Shown here piece by piece: positions 1 through 8,684 of a DNA stretch of 64,000 nt. The DNA is taken from assembly GCA_023389575.1 (NCBI GenBank), contig JAEWEG010000039.1, positions 1 to 64,000 of the forward strand, given 5' to 3'. The position numbers and the translations under genes were made by a program. The notes below the pieces were generated by a model. The model did not search any database, was not told where the DNA came from, and was given only the letters and a program-made list of their open reading frames with translations. Numbering within the stretch: the stretch's first letter is position 1; each line of letters opens with the position of its first letter. The stretch comes from Chloroflexota bacterium. GTDB taxonomy: Bacteria > Chloroflexota > Chloroflexia > Thermomicrobiales > UBA6265.

Positions 1-770
1 CAACCAACCCGCCCCCAACGCCTCCCCCGGCTCCCACCCAGCCGCCTGCTCCCGAGGACGCCGGCGAGTCGGAGATCACCTGCGAGCCGTTCGATACCGC
101 CGCGACACCGGTCGCGGGCGATCCGGGAGACTGGACGCTCCGCGCCTGCTCTCTCGCGCTGGATTTTGGAAACGTCGAATCGATTGATATCCGGGCCGAA
201 ACGGTCGCTCCGGGCTGGCGTGTGATTCTGGTCGAGCCGTCCGACCTCAACACCCCCGGCCTGCTCAACGCCAGCAACAACCGCGTTGAACTGGACGATC
301 TCGAAGGTGACGACGAGGCGACGTTCATCCTTGGCACGCAACGTGGCTGCGCCGCGTTCCCGGCCACCACGCTCCAGTTCGAGATCACCGGCGAGCGCCA
401 GGGCGCGGCGGCCGTCACCTCCACCGTCGAATTGCCGCTGGACGCCGTCCCCGAACCGCGACCGGAGGTCACGCTCCAATCGGCTTCCTTTAATGACGAG
501 CCTGACTCCGGCGTCAGCGGTACCCTCACCATCGCCTACACGAACGCGCCGTCCGAGTGCTCGTGGCAGCTGCTCGTCACCCTCGACACCACGGCCGTGG
601 TCTCCGTTACGGGCATGACCGCGCCCGAGGGGACCGTGTCCGCCACCGCGGCTGGGCTCGTGTCCCTCACCATTCCGCCTGGTGAGGCGGATGGGGTGGT
701 CACCCTCCAGGTCGCCATCGAAGGCGAACTCCCGGCTTCCGTGCTCGTTGAGGGGGTGACCTTCCCATGA
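1..770 (+). CDS. Secreted/surface beta-rich protein, C-terminal part (5' partial)
   Basis: The reading frame is open from base 3 at the window edge, so the start lies to the left. The visible part begins with a Pro/Thr-rich linker (about residues 1-20), followed by about 230 residues rich in Thr, Val, Asp and Pro with alternating hydrophobic residues, as expected for tandem beta-sandwich domains of an extracellular protein. Four cysteines are spread through the part shown. No family is recognised. The stop codon overlaps the start of the next gene (ATGA at 767-770), so the two are probably translationally coupled and work together at the cell surface. Location outside the cell is inferred from composition and neighbours; no signal peptide is visible because the N-terminus is missing. 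Confidence 0.7.
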   Translation, partial: TNPPPTPPPAPTQPPAPEDAGESEITCEPFDTAATPVAGDPGDWTLRACSLALDFGNVESIDIRAETVAPGWRVILVEPSDLNTPGLLNASNNRVELDDLEGDDEATFILGTQRGCAAFPATTLQFEITGERQGAAAVTSTVELPLDAVPEPRPEVTLQSASFNDEPDSGVSGTLTIAYTNAPSECSWQLLVTLDTTAVVSVTGMTAPEGTVSATAAGLVSLTIPPGEADGVVTLQVAIEGELPASVLVEGVTFP

Positions 771-1972
771 CCACCACGCTTCGCGCGCTCATCGCCGCCC
801 TCCTGCTGCTGACGCTCCTCCCCGCGACTGGTACCGGTCAGGACGACACCCTCCCGTACCTCGTCATCGAGACGCCCGGAGGCGTGGCCCTTCCCGCCGT
901 GCATCTCCAGCTCGAACCTGGCGAGGACGAGAGCGTGCCGCTCCGGCTCGCCACCACGGCCGGGGTCGATGCCACGCTGCGTGTTGCCAATGTCACTTCG
1001 CCGCCCAACGGTGGGGTCGCCCTGCAGCCGGAAGCGGAAGAACTCACGGACCCCGCCACCTGGCTCCGGCTCGAAACCGGACCCGTCACCCTGGCCACCG
1101 GCGCGCCGGTCAGCCGAGAATTGCAGGTGTCCGTGCCCGGCGACGCGGAGCCCGGCCAGTACGTCGCGGCCATCGCGCTCGAAACCGTCGAACCGATCGA
1201 CGTCGCCCCTGGTGATATCCCCCAGCGAGTCCGCGCCACCACGTTCGTCACCATCACCGTGCCCGGTGAGTTCGAGTCCGAGTTCACGCTTGGCGAACCG
1301 ACGCTCATCGCCAGCGGCAGCCTTCGCGTGCAGGTTCCGTTCACCAATAGCGGGGCCGTCCCGGTCGCGCCCTCGGGAACGCTTACCCTCGAACCCACCA
1401 GCGGTGGAGCCGCCATCAGCGTCCCGGTCACCATGGGCATCGTGCTGGCCGGCGTGGAAACCTCGCTCGATATCATCCTGCCGGAACCGCCTCCGCCCGG
1501 CGATTACCAGTTCGAACTCAGCCTCACCGATTCCGCCACCAGCGCCACCGCCCAGACCGAGAACATCGCCATGACCATCCCGGAGGTCGAGGCTCCGCCC
1601 GTCACGCCCCGGAGCTACGACGGCGAGACAACCACCTCGAACATCACCATTCGCAACGCCCATCTCGAACCGCAAGGCTCGCCGATCGAAAGCGCGCTCG
1701 TCACCGCCGATGTCGCCAATACCGGCTCGCCGCTCCATTCCGTTGCCCTCGTGCTGGAGGTCAGCCGCAACGGTCAGGTCGTCGATACCGTCACCATCGT
1801 CGAGGTCGCCACTCTCACCGATGGTTCCGTGACGCTCGGCACCACCTACACGCCAGAGGACGGGTTTGGTTCCGGTCTCTGGACCTTCCGCCTCCGGGTG
1901 GAATCCGTCGGCGATGGGGAGCCCGTCGTCCTCGCCGAAACCGGTACCTTCGCCAAGCTCGATATCCCGTGA
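767..1972 (+). CDS. Secreted DUF916-like beta-sandwich protein
   Basis: The 401-residue protein has a clear Sec signal peptide (residues 1-25, hydrophobic core ALIAALLLLTLLPA). The next 120 residues resemble the DUF916 (WxL-interacting, peptidoglycan-binding) type: a TWLRLE segment, then basic and Val-rich strands and a VSVPGDAEPGQYVAAIALE-like stretch. Two further beta-rich domains follow, separated near residue 275 by a Pro-rich hinge (EVEAPPVTP). There is no C-terminal membrane anchor. It is coupled to the upstream gene by a 4-base overlap. Role inferred: part of a surface protein assembly attached to the wall or to other surface proteins. The DUF916 assignment rests on pattern only and could be a related Ig-like fold. 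Confidence 0.6.
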   Translation: MTTTLRALIAALLLLTLLPATGTGQDDTLPYLVIETPGGVALPAVHLQLEPGEDESVPLRLATTAGVDATLRVANVTSPPNGGVALQPEAEELTDPATWLRLETGPVTLATGAPVSRELQVSVPGDAEPGQYVAAIALETVEPIDVAPGDIPQRVRATTFVTITVPGEFESEFTLGEPTLIASGSLRVQVPFTNSGAVPVAPSGTLTLEPTSGGAAISVPVTMGIVLAGVETSLDIILPEPPPPGDYQFELSLTDSATSATAQTENIAMTIPEVEAPPVTPRSYDGETTTSNITIRNAHLEPQGSPIESALVTADVANTGSPLHSVALVLEVSRNGQVVDTVTIVEVATLTDGSVTLGTTYTPEDGFGSGLWTFRLRVESVGDGEPVVLAETGTFAKLDIP

Positions 1973-2022
1973 GCCCGCCGCACCTGACCTGAGGGGTCTC
2001 ATGCCCGTCAGGTCCTGGGTGC

Positions 2023-2036
2023 ATGACTGTAGTCAT
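2023..2036. promoter_or_regulatory. Short inverted repeat upstream of the LPGTG protein
   Basis: ATGACT-GT-AGTCAT is a perfect 6-2-6 inverted repeat in the 150-base gap before the LPGTG gene, about 90 bases ahead of its start. It has the size of an operator half-site pair. No regulator can be assigned, and a chance occurrence is possible. Confidence 0.25.
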
Positions 2037-2125
2037 CCACATAACCCTATGGCACACTGGCAGGGTCGGGATGCGCTGTCGCAACGCTGGAGACGTGACC
2101 GCTGTCCTGGTGGGAGGAGCACAGC

Positions 2126-2626
2126 TTGGTTCGGATACGTCGCATCCTGGCGATGCTGGCGACGGTCGTCGCCATCGCCACTTTCCTCGCCGCAACCCAC
2201 GTCGCGTTGGCATCCCCGGTCGATGCCTCGTTGTCGCACGCCGTCGCCCACGACCCGCCTCCAACCGACGAGCCGCCCCCGACCGAGGTTCCGCCGTCCG
2301 AAATCCCCTCCACCGAGGTTCCTCCAACCGCGACCCAAGCCGCGACCGTTACCCCCACCCAGGCCGCTCCAACCCAGACTCCACCCACCGAAATCCCGCC
2401 CACGGAGGATCCCCCGACCCAGGGGCCAAATCCCACGGTCGCCCCGGCTCCCCCCACGCCCACCGAGGAGAGCCGCGTCTCGATCACCATCCTGCCGGGA
2501 ACGGGAGGTCCCACCACTCCCGCCTCCGGAACGCCCACCGTGGCGTTGCTGCTGATCGCCGCCACCTTCCTCGCCGCCTCGCTCGCCATTCGCGACCCAC
2601 GCCGGCGCAACACCGCCCGGGAGTAG
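2126..2626 (+). CDS. Proline-rich surface protein with LPGTG sorting signal
   Basis: The 166-residue protein starts with TTG, supported by GGGAGGAG 6-8 bases upstream. It has an Arg-containing signal peptide (residues 1-30), then a low-complexity stalk of PPT/PTE/PTQ repeats (about 44-115). Its C-terminus has the three parts of a sortase sorting signal: LPGTG at 123-127, a hydrophobic span (about 137-154) and a basic tail (RDPRRR). By family knowledge such a stalk is cleaved between T and G and linked to the envelope by a sortase. No sortase gene lies in this window. It follows two secreted-protein genes, so this looks like a surface-protein locus. An alternative is a plain membrane-anchored stalk with no sortase processing. 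Confidence 0.65.
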   Translation: MVRIRRILAMLATVVAIATFLAATHVALASPVDASLSHAVAHDPPPTDEPPPTEVPPSEIPSTEVPPTATQAATVTPTQAAPTQTPPTEIPPTEDPPTQGPNPTVAPAPPTPTEESRVSITILPGTGGPTTPASGTPTVALLLIAATFLAASLAIRDPRRRNTARE

Positions 2627-2786
2627 CCGCGCCCAACGTCAGGTCAGCTCCGACCAGGTCCTTGCACACCCCGTGCCTCGCCAGGGGCGGGCCTGACCTG
2701 CCCAGCGCGACCCCTTCCCAGGCGCGAGGGCTTCCCATACAATCTCCCCCATCGCATACGAGATTAATGAAGGACACCCATTCCCC

Positions 2787-3239
2787 GTGGCTTCCCGGCG
2801 TATCACCCCCAGGCTTTTCCTCGTCCGATGCGCGATCGTGCTCGCCATCACCGCGGTCCTCGCGCTCCTCGCCTGGAACCACTACCGCACCGCTCCCACC
2901 GAGATGCCCCTCAACGGGCGAATCCTGATCTCCGAGCCCGCCAATATCGCGTCCTCCGGTGACTCCTGCTCCGGAACGGGCGATCTCGCCAGCCTTTCGG
3001 AAAATGCCACCATCGCCATCGTCGCCACCACCGGCAATCCGGTGGAGACCACCATCGAAGCCGGCGTTCTCAACGAGTTTGGCGAATGCGAACTCGCCTT
3101 CAACGCTTCCGTGCCTGATGCCCTTGCCTACACCTTCCGCGTCGACCAGCTTCCCGAACTCGTCCGCGACCAGTACATCATCGACGGCAAGTCGGATGGC
3201 GGAAAAATGATTCTCTCGCCAATCCTCCGCTGGGACTGA
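2787..3239 (+). CDS. Small membrane-anchored protein of unknown function
   Basis: A GTG start is chosen with a GAAGGA-type site about 15 bases upstream. The 150-residue product has a basic N-terminus and one transmembrane segment (about residues 14-31, rich in Val, Ala, Leu), followed by a soluble domain with two cysteines that could pair (in SCSGTG and GECEL). The soluble part is predicted beta-rich and probably faces outward, by the positive-inside rule. No domain family is recognised. It stands alone between the LPGTG protein and the dynamin-like GTPase. Confidence 0.55.
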   Translation: MASRRITPRLFLVRCAIVLAITAVLALLAWNHYRTAPTEMPLNGRILISEPANIASSGDSCSGTGDLASLSENATIAIVATTGNPVETTIEAGVLNEFGECELAFNASVPDALAYTFRVDQLPELVRDQYIIDGKSDGGKMILSPILRWD

Positions 3240-3366
3240 CCGGCACTCCTCCGGCTCACGCCCACCCTGCTCGACGCTATACTCACCACAGCACGTCCGG
3301 AGCCATCCCGCATCCCGCTCAGGCTCCCTCACCAGCTTTCCCCACCCGGTCCAGGAGCGGCTTCTC

Positions 3367-5196
3367 ATGCGTGGTGTCTTTCGATTTCGCGGCAAGGACA
3401 ACGATCGCCAGGGCGACGGTGTCATCCTCTCCCGGCAACAGCAGGACCTCCTCACGGTCGAATCCGAGATCCTCCAGCGGCTCGCCGTCGCCCTGGAAGC
3501 CTTCCCCGCGACCGAGGAAGACCGCGACGAACTCGACCAGGCCGCCCGCAACCTGAACGAACTCTTCCTCCTCGTCATCGTGGGCGAGTTCAACGCCGGC
3601 AAATCCGCCTTCATCAACGCCCTCATCGGCGCCGAGGTCATGCCCGAGGGCGTCACGCCCACCACCGCCGTCATCAACCTGCTACGCCACGGCGAGGAAC
3701 CGTCCGAAACCATGCTCCCGGATGGCGTCATCCAGCGCACCTGGCCCGCCACCTTCCTGGAAGAGATCACCGTTGTCGATACCCCGGGCACCAACGCCAT
3801 CATCCGCGAGCACGAGGCCCTCACCCAGCGCTTCGTGCCCCGCTCCGACCTTGTGCTGTTCGTGACGTCCGCTGATCGCCCCTTCACCGAGTCGGAACGC
3901 GAGTTCATGGCCCAGATCCAGGAGTGGGGCAAGAAGATCGTCATCATCCTCAACAAGATCGACCTGTTGCGCGACGACCAGGCCCGCGAGCAGGTGGTGG
4001 AGTTCGTCAACGAGAGCATCGAGCGCCTGCTCGGCTTCGAACCCGAGGTGTTTCCCGTCTCCGCCCTCCTCGCCCAGCAGGCCAAGACGGCCGGCGACCG
4101 CAATCCCACCGAGCGCGACCGGCTCTGGGCGGCCAGCAACTTCGAGGCGCTTGAAAACTACATCGTCAACACGCTCGACGAGGAAGGCCGCATCCGGCTC
4201 AAGCTCCTGAACCCGCTCGGCATCGCCGAACACCTCACCGAGCGCTACCTCAAGGCCGCGACCGACCGCCTCGCCGTGCTCAACGACGACCTCGTCACCA
4301 TCGAGAACATCGAGCGCCAGCTCCAGCTTTATCAGGACGACATGCGGCGCCAGTTCGCCTACCATCTCACCCGCATCGAGAACATCATCCACCGCATGAA
4401 CTCCCGGGGCGACGAGTTCTTCGAGGACACCATTCGCCTCGGCCGCATCTTCGACCTCATGAAGCCCGAGCGCATCCGCGAGGAGTTCGAGCGCAAGGTC
4501 GTCGGCGATACCGAACGCGCCATTGACACCAGCATCGACGAGCTCATCGACTGGATGGTCGAGCAGGACCTCCGCGTCTGGGAAGCGGTCAACGAGTACA
4601 TCGATCGCCGCCGCCTGAACAAGTACGCCGACGAACTCATTGGCGAGGTCGGTGGCCAGTTCCGCTACGACCGCCGTTCGATGCTCGAATCCGTCTCCAA
4701 GCGCGCCCAGGAGGAGGTCGACCGCTACGACGCCGACGGCCACGCCCGCGAGATTTCGCTCTCGGTCCGCAACGCGGTCGCCGGGGTCGCCGTCGCCGAA
4801 GCTGGGGCCGTCGGGCTTGGCGCCCTGGTGGTGGCCGCCGCCTCCACCGCCGCGGTCGATGTCACCGGCATCCTCGCCGCCAGTGTGCTCGCCGGAATCG
4901 GTCTCTTCATCCTGCCAAACAAGCGCCGCACTGCCCGCAACGAGTTCCACGAACGCTCCCGCGAACTGGAGCAGAGCCTGATCGACGTCATGCGCGACCA
5001 GTTCGAGCACGAGTTGGAGCGCTCGGTCAACCGCATCAAGGACGCCATCGCGCCGTACACCCGCTTCGTGCGATCGTCCCGCGAGCAGCTGATCTCGCTG
5101 GAGACCGACCTCACCGGCATCGAGTCCGATCTCCGCACGCTGCGCCACCAGATCGGGACCGATCCAGCCCTTCCCGCTAAAGTCAGCGCATCCTAA
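3367..5196 (+). CDS. Bacterial dynamin-family GTPase
   Basis: The 609-residue protein has all GTPase motifs: G1 GEFNAGKS (residues 73-80), switch threonines in VTPTT (96-100), G3 DTPG (138-141) and G4 NKID (196-199). A long helical bundle follows, then a hydrophobic paddle-like segment (about 470-515, Ala/Val/Gly-rich) and a final coiled-coil region. This is the layout of bacterial dynamin-like proteins, which bind and remodel membranes using GTP. An AGGAG site lies 9 bases before the ATG. Many bacteria encode dynamin-like proteins in tandem pairs; this one is single. A strong hairpin follows the stop. Exact role (division, membrane stress, vesicle formation) cannot be told from sequence. Confidence 0.85.
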   Translation: MRGVFRFRGKDNDRQGDGVILSRQQQDLLTVESEILQRLAVALEAFPATEEDRDELDQAARNLNELFLLVIVGEFNAGKSAFINALIGAEVMPEGVTPTTAVINLLRHGEEPSETMLPDGVIQRTWPATFLEEITVVDTPGTNAIIREHEALTQRFVPRSDLVLFVTSADRPFTESEREFMAQIQEWGKKIVIILNKIDLLRDDQAREQVVEFVNESIERLLGFEPEVFPVSALLAQQAKTAGDRNPTERDRLWAASNFEALENYIVNTLDEEGRIRLKLLNPLGIAEHLTERYLKAATDRLAVLNDDLVTIENIERQLQLYQDDMRRQFAYHLTRIENIIHRMNSRGDEFFEDTIRLGRIFDLMKPERIREEFERKVVGDTERAIDTSIDELIDWMVEQDLRVWEAVNEYIDRRRLNKYADELIGEVGGQFRYDRRSMLESVSKRAQEEVDRYDADGHAREISLSVRNAVAGVAVAEAGAVGLGALVVAAASTAAVDVTGILAASVLAGIGLFILPNKRRTARNEFHERSRELEQSLIDVMRDQFEHELERSVNRIKDAIAPYTRFVRSSREQLISLETDLTGIESDLRTLRHQIGTDPALPAKVSAS

Positions 5197-5205
5197 CATC
5201 CATCT

Positions 5206-5237
5206 AAGCCACCCCAAGGGTTCCCCTGGGGTGGCTT
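5206..5237 (+). terminator. Hairpin terminator after dynamin-like gene
   Basis: Inverted repeat AAGCCACCCC...GGGGTGGCTT with one bulged base and a tiny loop, beginning 10 bases after the stop codon. No long T-run follows, which is usual for this GC-rich sequence. Confidence 0.65.
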
Positions 5238-5259
5238 CGCCGTTGGATATTCATGACAT

Positions 5260-5831
5260 ATGTCCGGAAAGGTCTGGACATGGTTCCATCTGGGCCGGAT
5301 TATCTCCGTCGCCCGCTCCGACTTCGCGCTCGACTCGCCTTCCACCGACCTGATGATGGTCTCCCGCCCCGGCGGCGAGCCAGAACTGCTCGCGACAGTC
5401 CACGATGCGCCCTTCGCGATCTACACCAGGATGTACAGCCTCTCCGATGGCTCACTGCTGTACACCTTGTCGCCCGCCGATGTCTCCGACGCCGATGCGG
5501 GTGTGTGGGTGCTTTCACTTGACGGCGAAGCTCGTCAGGTCTTGCCTGGCTATAGGGAGTCCGGTTTCGCGGGCCCCGTTGTCACGAGCGTCTTCGAGGG
5601 CAACGGCACGGTGCTGGTGGCCGCCTACTCGGCCCGGTAGAGGGGGATCAGGTCGTGCTCGTCGGAGAGGAGTGGGATGAAGTCGAGTTGGGGCCTGGCG
5701 GTCAGTCGTCGGTCCGCCCGCTCCCGCTTCTGGGCGGACCGGAATGGCGGTCCGGCGGCAGCGTGTTCATCCCAGCGGGCTTGCTGGCTGATCCGTACAT
5801 CCTGTCAATGACCCAAGAGCCCTCCGCCTGA
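5260..5831 (+). pseudogene. Degraded copy of the TolB-like propeller gene
   Basis: Bases 5260-5640 encode 126 residues that match the middle of the two intact propeller proteins downstream (for example STDLMMVSRPGGEPELL against DTDLMTISREGGEPVLL, and GTVLVAAYS in both). The frame then stops. From about 5649 another frame resumes with the family's C-terminal end (EWRSGG then VFIPAGLLADPYIL) and stops at 5829-5831. The signal peptide and first half are absent and roughly 60-80 residues are missing at the frame change. The simplest reading is a duplicated gene that lost its 5' half and suffered an internal deletion with frameshift. Confidence 0.75.
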
Positions 5832-5903
5832 CGGCGCCTCCCGCCTGGCCTGGAACGGCGAGCTACCCTTACACCTGCCTTTGATCGATCGTCAGGAGTT
5901 GTC

Positions 5904-7184
5904 ATGATCCTTATGCTCGCGAAACGTATGCGGCACGTCGCCATCGTCCTTGTCATCCTTGCCTCAACCGTCGTTCCATCGCTGGCCCAGCAGGGCCGTT
6001 CACCTGCTCAGTCCACGCCGGAAGCGACAGCGGTCACCCAGACCGCGTCCGAACCCGTCGAATGGCGGGTGGAGAACGTCACACCCGTTGAGATCGATGG
6101 AATTCCGGTGACGATGTCGCCAGATGGCGCCTGGATCGCGGGAGTCAATCTGGATAGGCAGGTCTGCGTCTGGGATGTCGCCACCATGGAGCCCACTTGC
6201 GACCAGGCGGACCGGATTCCGGTGACCACGGACTCCCTGGTCTGGTCTCCGGATAGCACCGCCGTCGCCTTCACCGAGGACGCGTTCCTGAGCGCCTACG
6301 ACAGTGACATTTACGTCTTTGAGTTGGGCGCCAGCACCAGCGTCAACCTCACGGACGATGCCTTCAAGGGAGGAATGCTCGAGGCGATGGACAATGGTTC
6401 CGCGCTGGTCGACACCACCCCGGTCTGGGACCTCGACAGCCAGTCCATCTACTTCATGCGCACGGATGCCGGGGCGGAAACGCAAACCAGCGACCTGATG
6501 AGGATTTCCCGTACGGGTGGGGAACCGGAACTGCTCGATACAGTCGCCGACACGCCCTTCGCCGTGTACAACCCCATGCGCGTCCTGTCCGATGGCACGC
6601 TGCTCTATCTGGTGACGAGTCTTGCCCCTGACGCTCCTGGAGACGGGTTCTGGCTTCGCGCTCCCGATGGTGAATCCAGGCAGGTGTTGTCCGTCGCCAG
6701 CATCCCGGAGTATCCCCACCCGGTGATGAGCGACGTTCACGAGGGCAACGGAACCGTCCGTATCGCTGGCTACTCCGCCAGCAACCTTGCCCGGCTCGAC
6801 CCAGACGCGCCGATTGCCTTTGTCTTCGATCTCGAGTCTGGCGAGGTCACGCCGGTTGAGACGGACGACCCCGATCTGATCACGTGGGCGATCACCTTCT
6901 CGCCCGATGGGGAAACCACCTGGTCAGGCGTATTCGGGGCGACCGTCCCCGCCCTGCTCCGGGAGTTCAATGGGGAACAGCGGGTGATTGAACTGGGGAA
7001 TGGCGAAGCGACCTCCCCGTCTGGCGCCAGCCGCTTCGCGTCCATCGAGTGGCGTGGCGAAAACACCTTGTTCGTTCCCTCCGGTATCACCCGTGGCTCG
7101 TTCATCGTCACCATGACCAGCGACACGGGCGACACAACGGCCACGCCTTGCGGGTGCGTTCCGCCGGAGGATCCGGGTACCTGA
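5904..7184 (+). CDS. Secreted TolB/WD40-like beta-propeller protein (copy 1)
   Basis: The 426-residue product has a signal peptide (about 1-28, ending near SLAQQ). Repeated blade motifs follow: MSPDGAWIAG, VWSPDSTAVAF, FSPDGETTW and DLMRISRTGGEPELLDT. These are typical of TolB/PD40-type propellers, which act in binding rather than catalysis. An AGGAG site precedes the ATG by 6 bases. It is a close paralogue of the next gene and of the broken copy upstream, so the cluster arose by tandem duplication. It is probably exported; ligand or partner unknown. No lipobox is seen. Confidence 0.75.
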   Translation: MILMLAKRMRHVAIVLVILASTVVPSLAQQGRSPAQSTPEATAVTQTASEPVEWRVENVTPVEIDGIPVTMSPDGAWIAGVNLDRQVCVWDVATMEPTCDQADRIPVTTDSLVWSPDSTAVAFTEDAFLSAYDSDIYVFELGASTSVNLTDDAFKGGMLEAMDNGSALVDTTPVWDLDSQSIYFMRTDAGAETQTSDLMRISRTGGEPELLDTVADTPFAVYNPMRVLSDGTLLYLVTSLAPDAPGDGFWLRAPDGESRQVLSVASIPEYPHPVMSDVHEGNGTVRIAGYSASNLARLDPDAPIAFVFDLESGEVTPVETDDPDLITWAITFSPDGETTWSGVFGATVPALLREFNGEQRVIELGNGEATSPSGASRFASIEWRGENTLFVPSGITRGSFIVTMTSDTGDTTATPCGCVPPEDPGT

Positions 7185-7323
7185 CGCAGGCACCACCCAC
7201 GCTCACCGGGCGGGTACGCCCCGTGGAACCGTTTGCCGGGAACAATCGTTTCACGCGGTGGATACCATTCCTGGGGGAGCCACGCTCGACGCTGCCACAC
7301 GAAACCGACCCAAGGGCCCATGC

Positions 7324-8526
7324 ATGCACCTACCATGTCTTCGTTCACTGGCGTTTGGCCTCCTCGCGATCATGATCCTGATACCCGGCGTGGCCGTCGC
7401 CCAGGGGCATGCGCCCATCCAGGCCACACCTTCCGCGTCCCCAGTGGCGGAACCGGCCGCGGCATGGACCGTCGACGGTGTCGATGTGGTCGGCGTCGAG
7501 GGCTCTCCCGTCACGATGTCGCCGGATGGCGCGATGGTGGCCGGCATTGGCCCCGAGCACCAGCTTTGCGTCTGGGACCTGCCCGCGCTTGACGTCACCT
7601 GCGAGGAGCCCTCCGAGAGGAACATCAACCCTGGCTCCATCGTCTGGTCGCCGGATGGAACCGCCATCGCCTATACCCTGGACGCCTTCCTGCGTGGCGA
7701 TGAGAGCGACCTCTTCATGTACGAGCTTGAAACGGGCGTCAGCACCAACCTCACCGACGACGGCGTCGAAGGGTCGCTGTTCAGTTCCGATGACGATGCC
7801 CCCATGCTGGTCGATGTCATGCCAACCTGGACGCACGATGGCCAGTCGCTGCTCTTCGTGCGTTCCGACTTCACCACCGATGATCCCGACACCGACCTAA
7901 TGACGATCTCCCGCGAAGGCGGGGAGCCGGTTCTGCTCGAAACCGTTTCCGACTACCCCTTCGCCATCTTCACGCGCATGCACCTGCTCGCCGATGGCTC
8001 CCTGGTCTATTCACTCGGACCTGGGAACCTCGACGATCCCGATACCGGCATCTGGCTCCGCACGCCCGATGGCGACCACCGCCAGGTGCTGGCTGGTGAC
8101 TCGAGCACCGATTTCCCGCTGCCCATCGTTACCGATGTCCACGAAGGGGATGGAACCGTGCTGGTCGCCGCCTACTCGTACCCGGCGCTTGCCCAGCTGG
8201 ACCTGGACGCGCCGTTGGCGTTCGTTCTCGATCTTGGCACGGGCGACGTGATGCCGCTCGAACTGGACGACCCGCCCCGGCAAATCGGCCCCACCATCTT
8301 TTCCCCGGATGGCGCCACCCTGTTCTCGGTGGCACTGGGTGGTGAGGGAGACGCGCTCGTCATCAGCCACGATGGCGAGCGGGAGATGGTCGAACTGGGC
8401 GAGGGAGGCGAATCCGGGTCCAGGCCCGTTCATCTTTATGGCGGAATCGAGTGGCGCGGCGATGGCATCCTGTTCATCCCCAACGCCATGGTCCGCGATC
8501 CATACATCGTCACCCTCGGCGCCTGA
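7324..8526 (+). CDS. Secreted TolB/WD40-like beta-propeller protein (copy 2)
   Basis: The 400-residue protein is paralogous to the preceding gene over its full length (shared blocks include VTMSPDGA, VWSPD and STNLTDD). The frame is open upstream to a GTG at 7258. The ATG at 7324 is preferred because it begins a proper signal peptide (MHLPCLRSLAFGLLAIMIL) and has AAGGG 7 bases upstream. Blades carry SPDG turns and the GGEP motif in DLMTISREGGEP. The mature protein is acidic. It is presumably an exported binding or scaffold protein; its ligand is unknown. It lies 138 bases after copy 1 and could be separately transcribed. Confidence 0.75.
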   Translation: MHLPCLRSLAFGLLAIMILIPGVAVAQGHAPIQATPSASPVAEPAAAWTVDGVDVVGVEGSPVTMSPDGAMVAGIGPEHQLCVWDLPALDVTCEEPSERNINPGSIVWSPDGTAIAYTLDAFLRGDESDLFMYELETGVSTNLTDDGVEGSLFSSDDDAPMLVDVMPTWTHDGQSLLFVRSDFTTDDPDTDLMTISREGGEPVLLETVSDYPFAIFTRMHLLADGSLVYSLGPGNLDDPDTGIWLRTPDGDHRQVLAGDSSTDFPLPIVTDVHEGDGTVLVAAYSYPALAQLDLDAPLAFVLDLGTGDVMPLELDDPPRQIGPTIFSPDGATLFSVALGGEGDALVISHDGEREMVELGEGGESGSRPVHLYGGIEWRGDGILFIPNAMVRDPYIVTLGA

Positions 8527-8684
8527 CACACGGGTGTTCAATGGGGTGCGGCATCCCGGTATTGCTTCACGGCATGGTGTACACTCCGGAACCTTGCCTG
8601 GCGCCACGGCGTTGGGGTAGGTGGAGGTCGATTGGCCTCCCGGCGCGCGAGCGCCGGACGTTAAACAGAAGGGTCCTGTCTTTT

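Noticed and set aside
536..2002. Long open frame on the minus strand over the first secreted-protein genes
   Set aside because: It is Gly/Asp/Arg-rich, has no domain, and lies opposite a gene with signal peptide and coupled start; typical GC-rich shadow.
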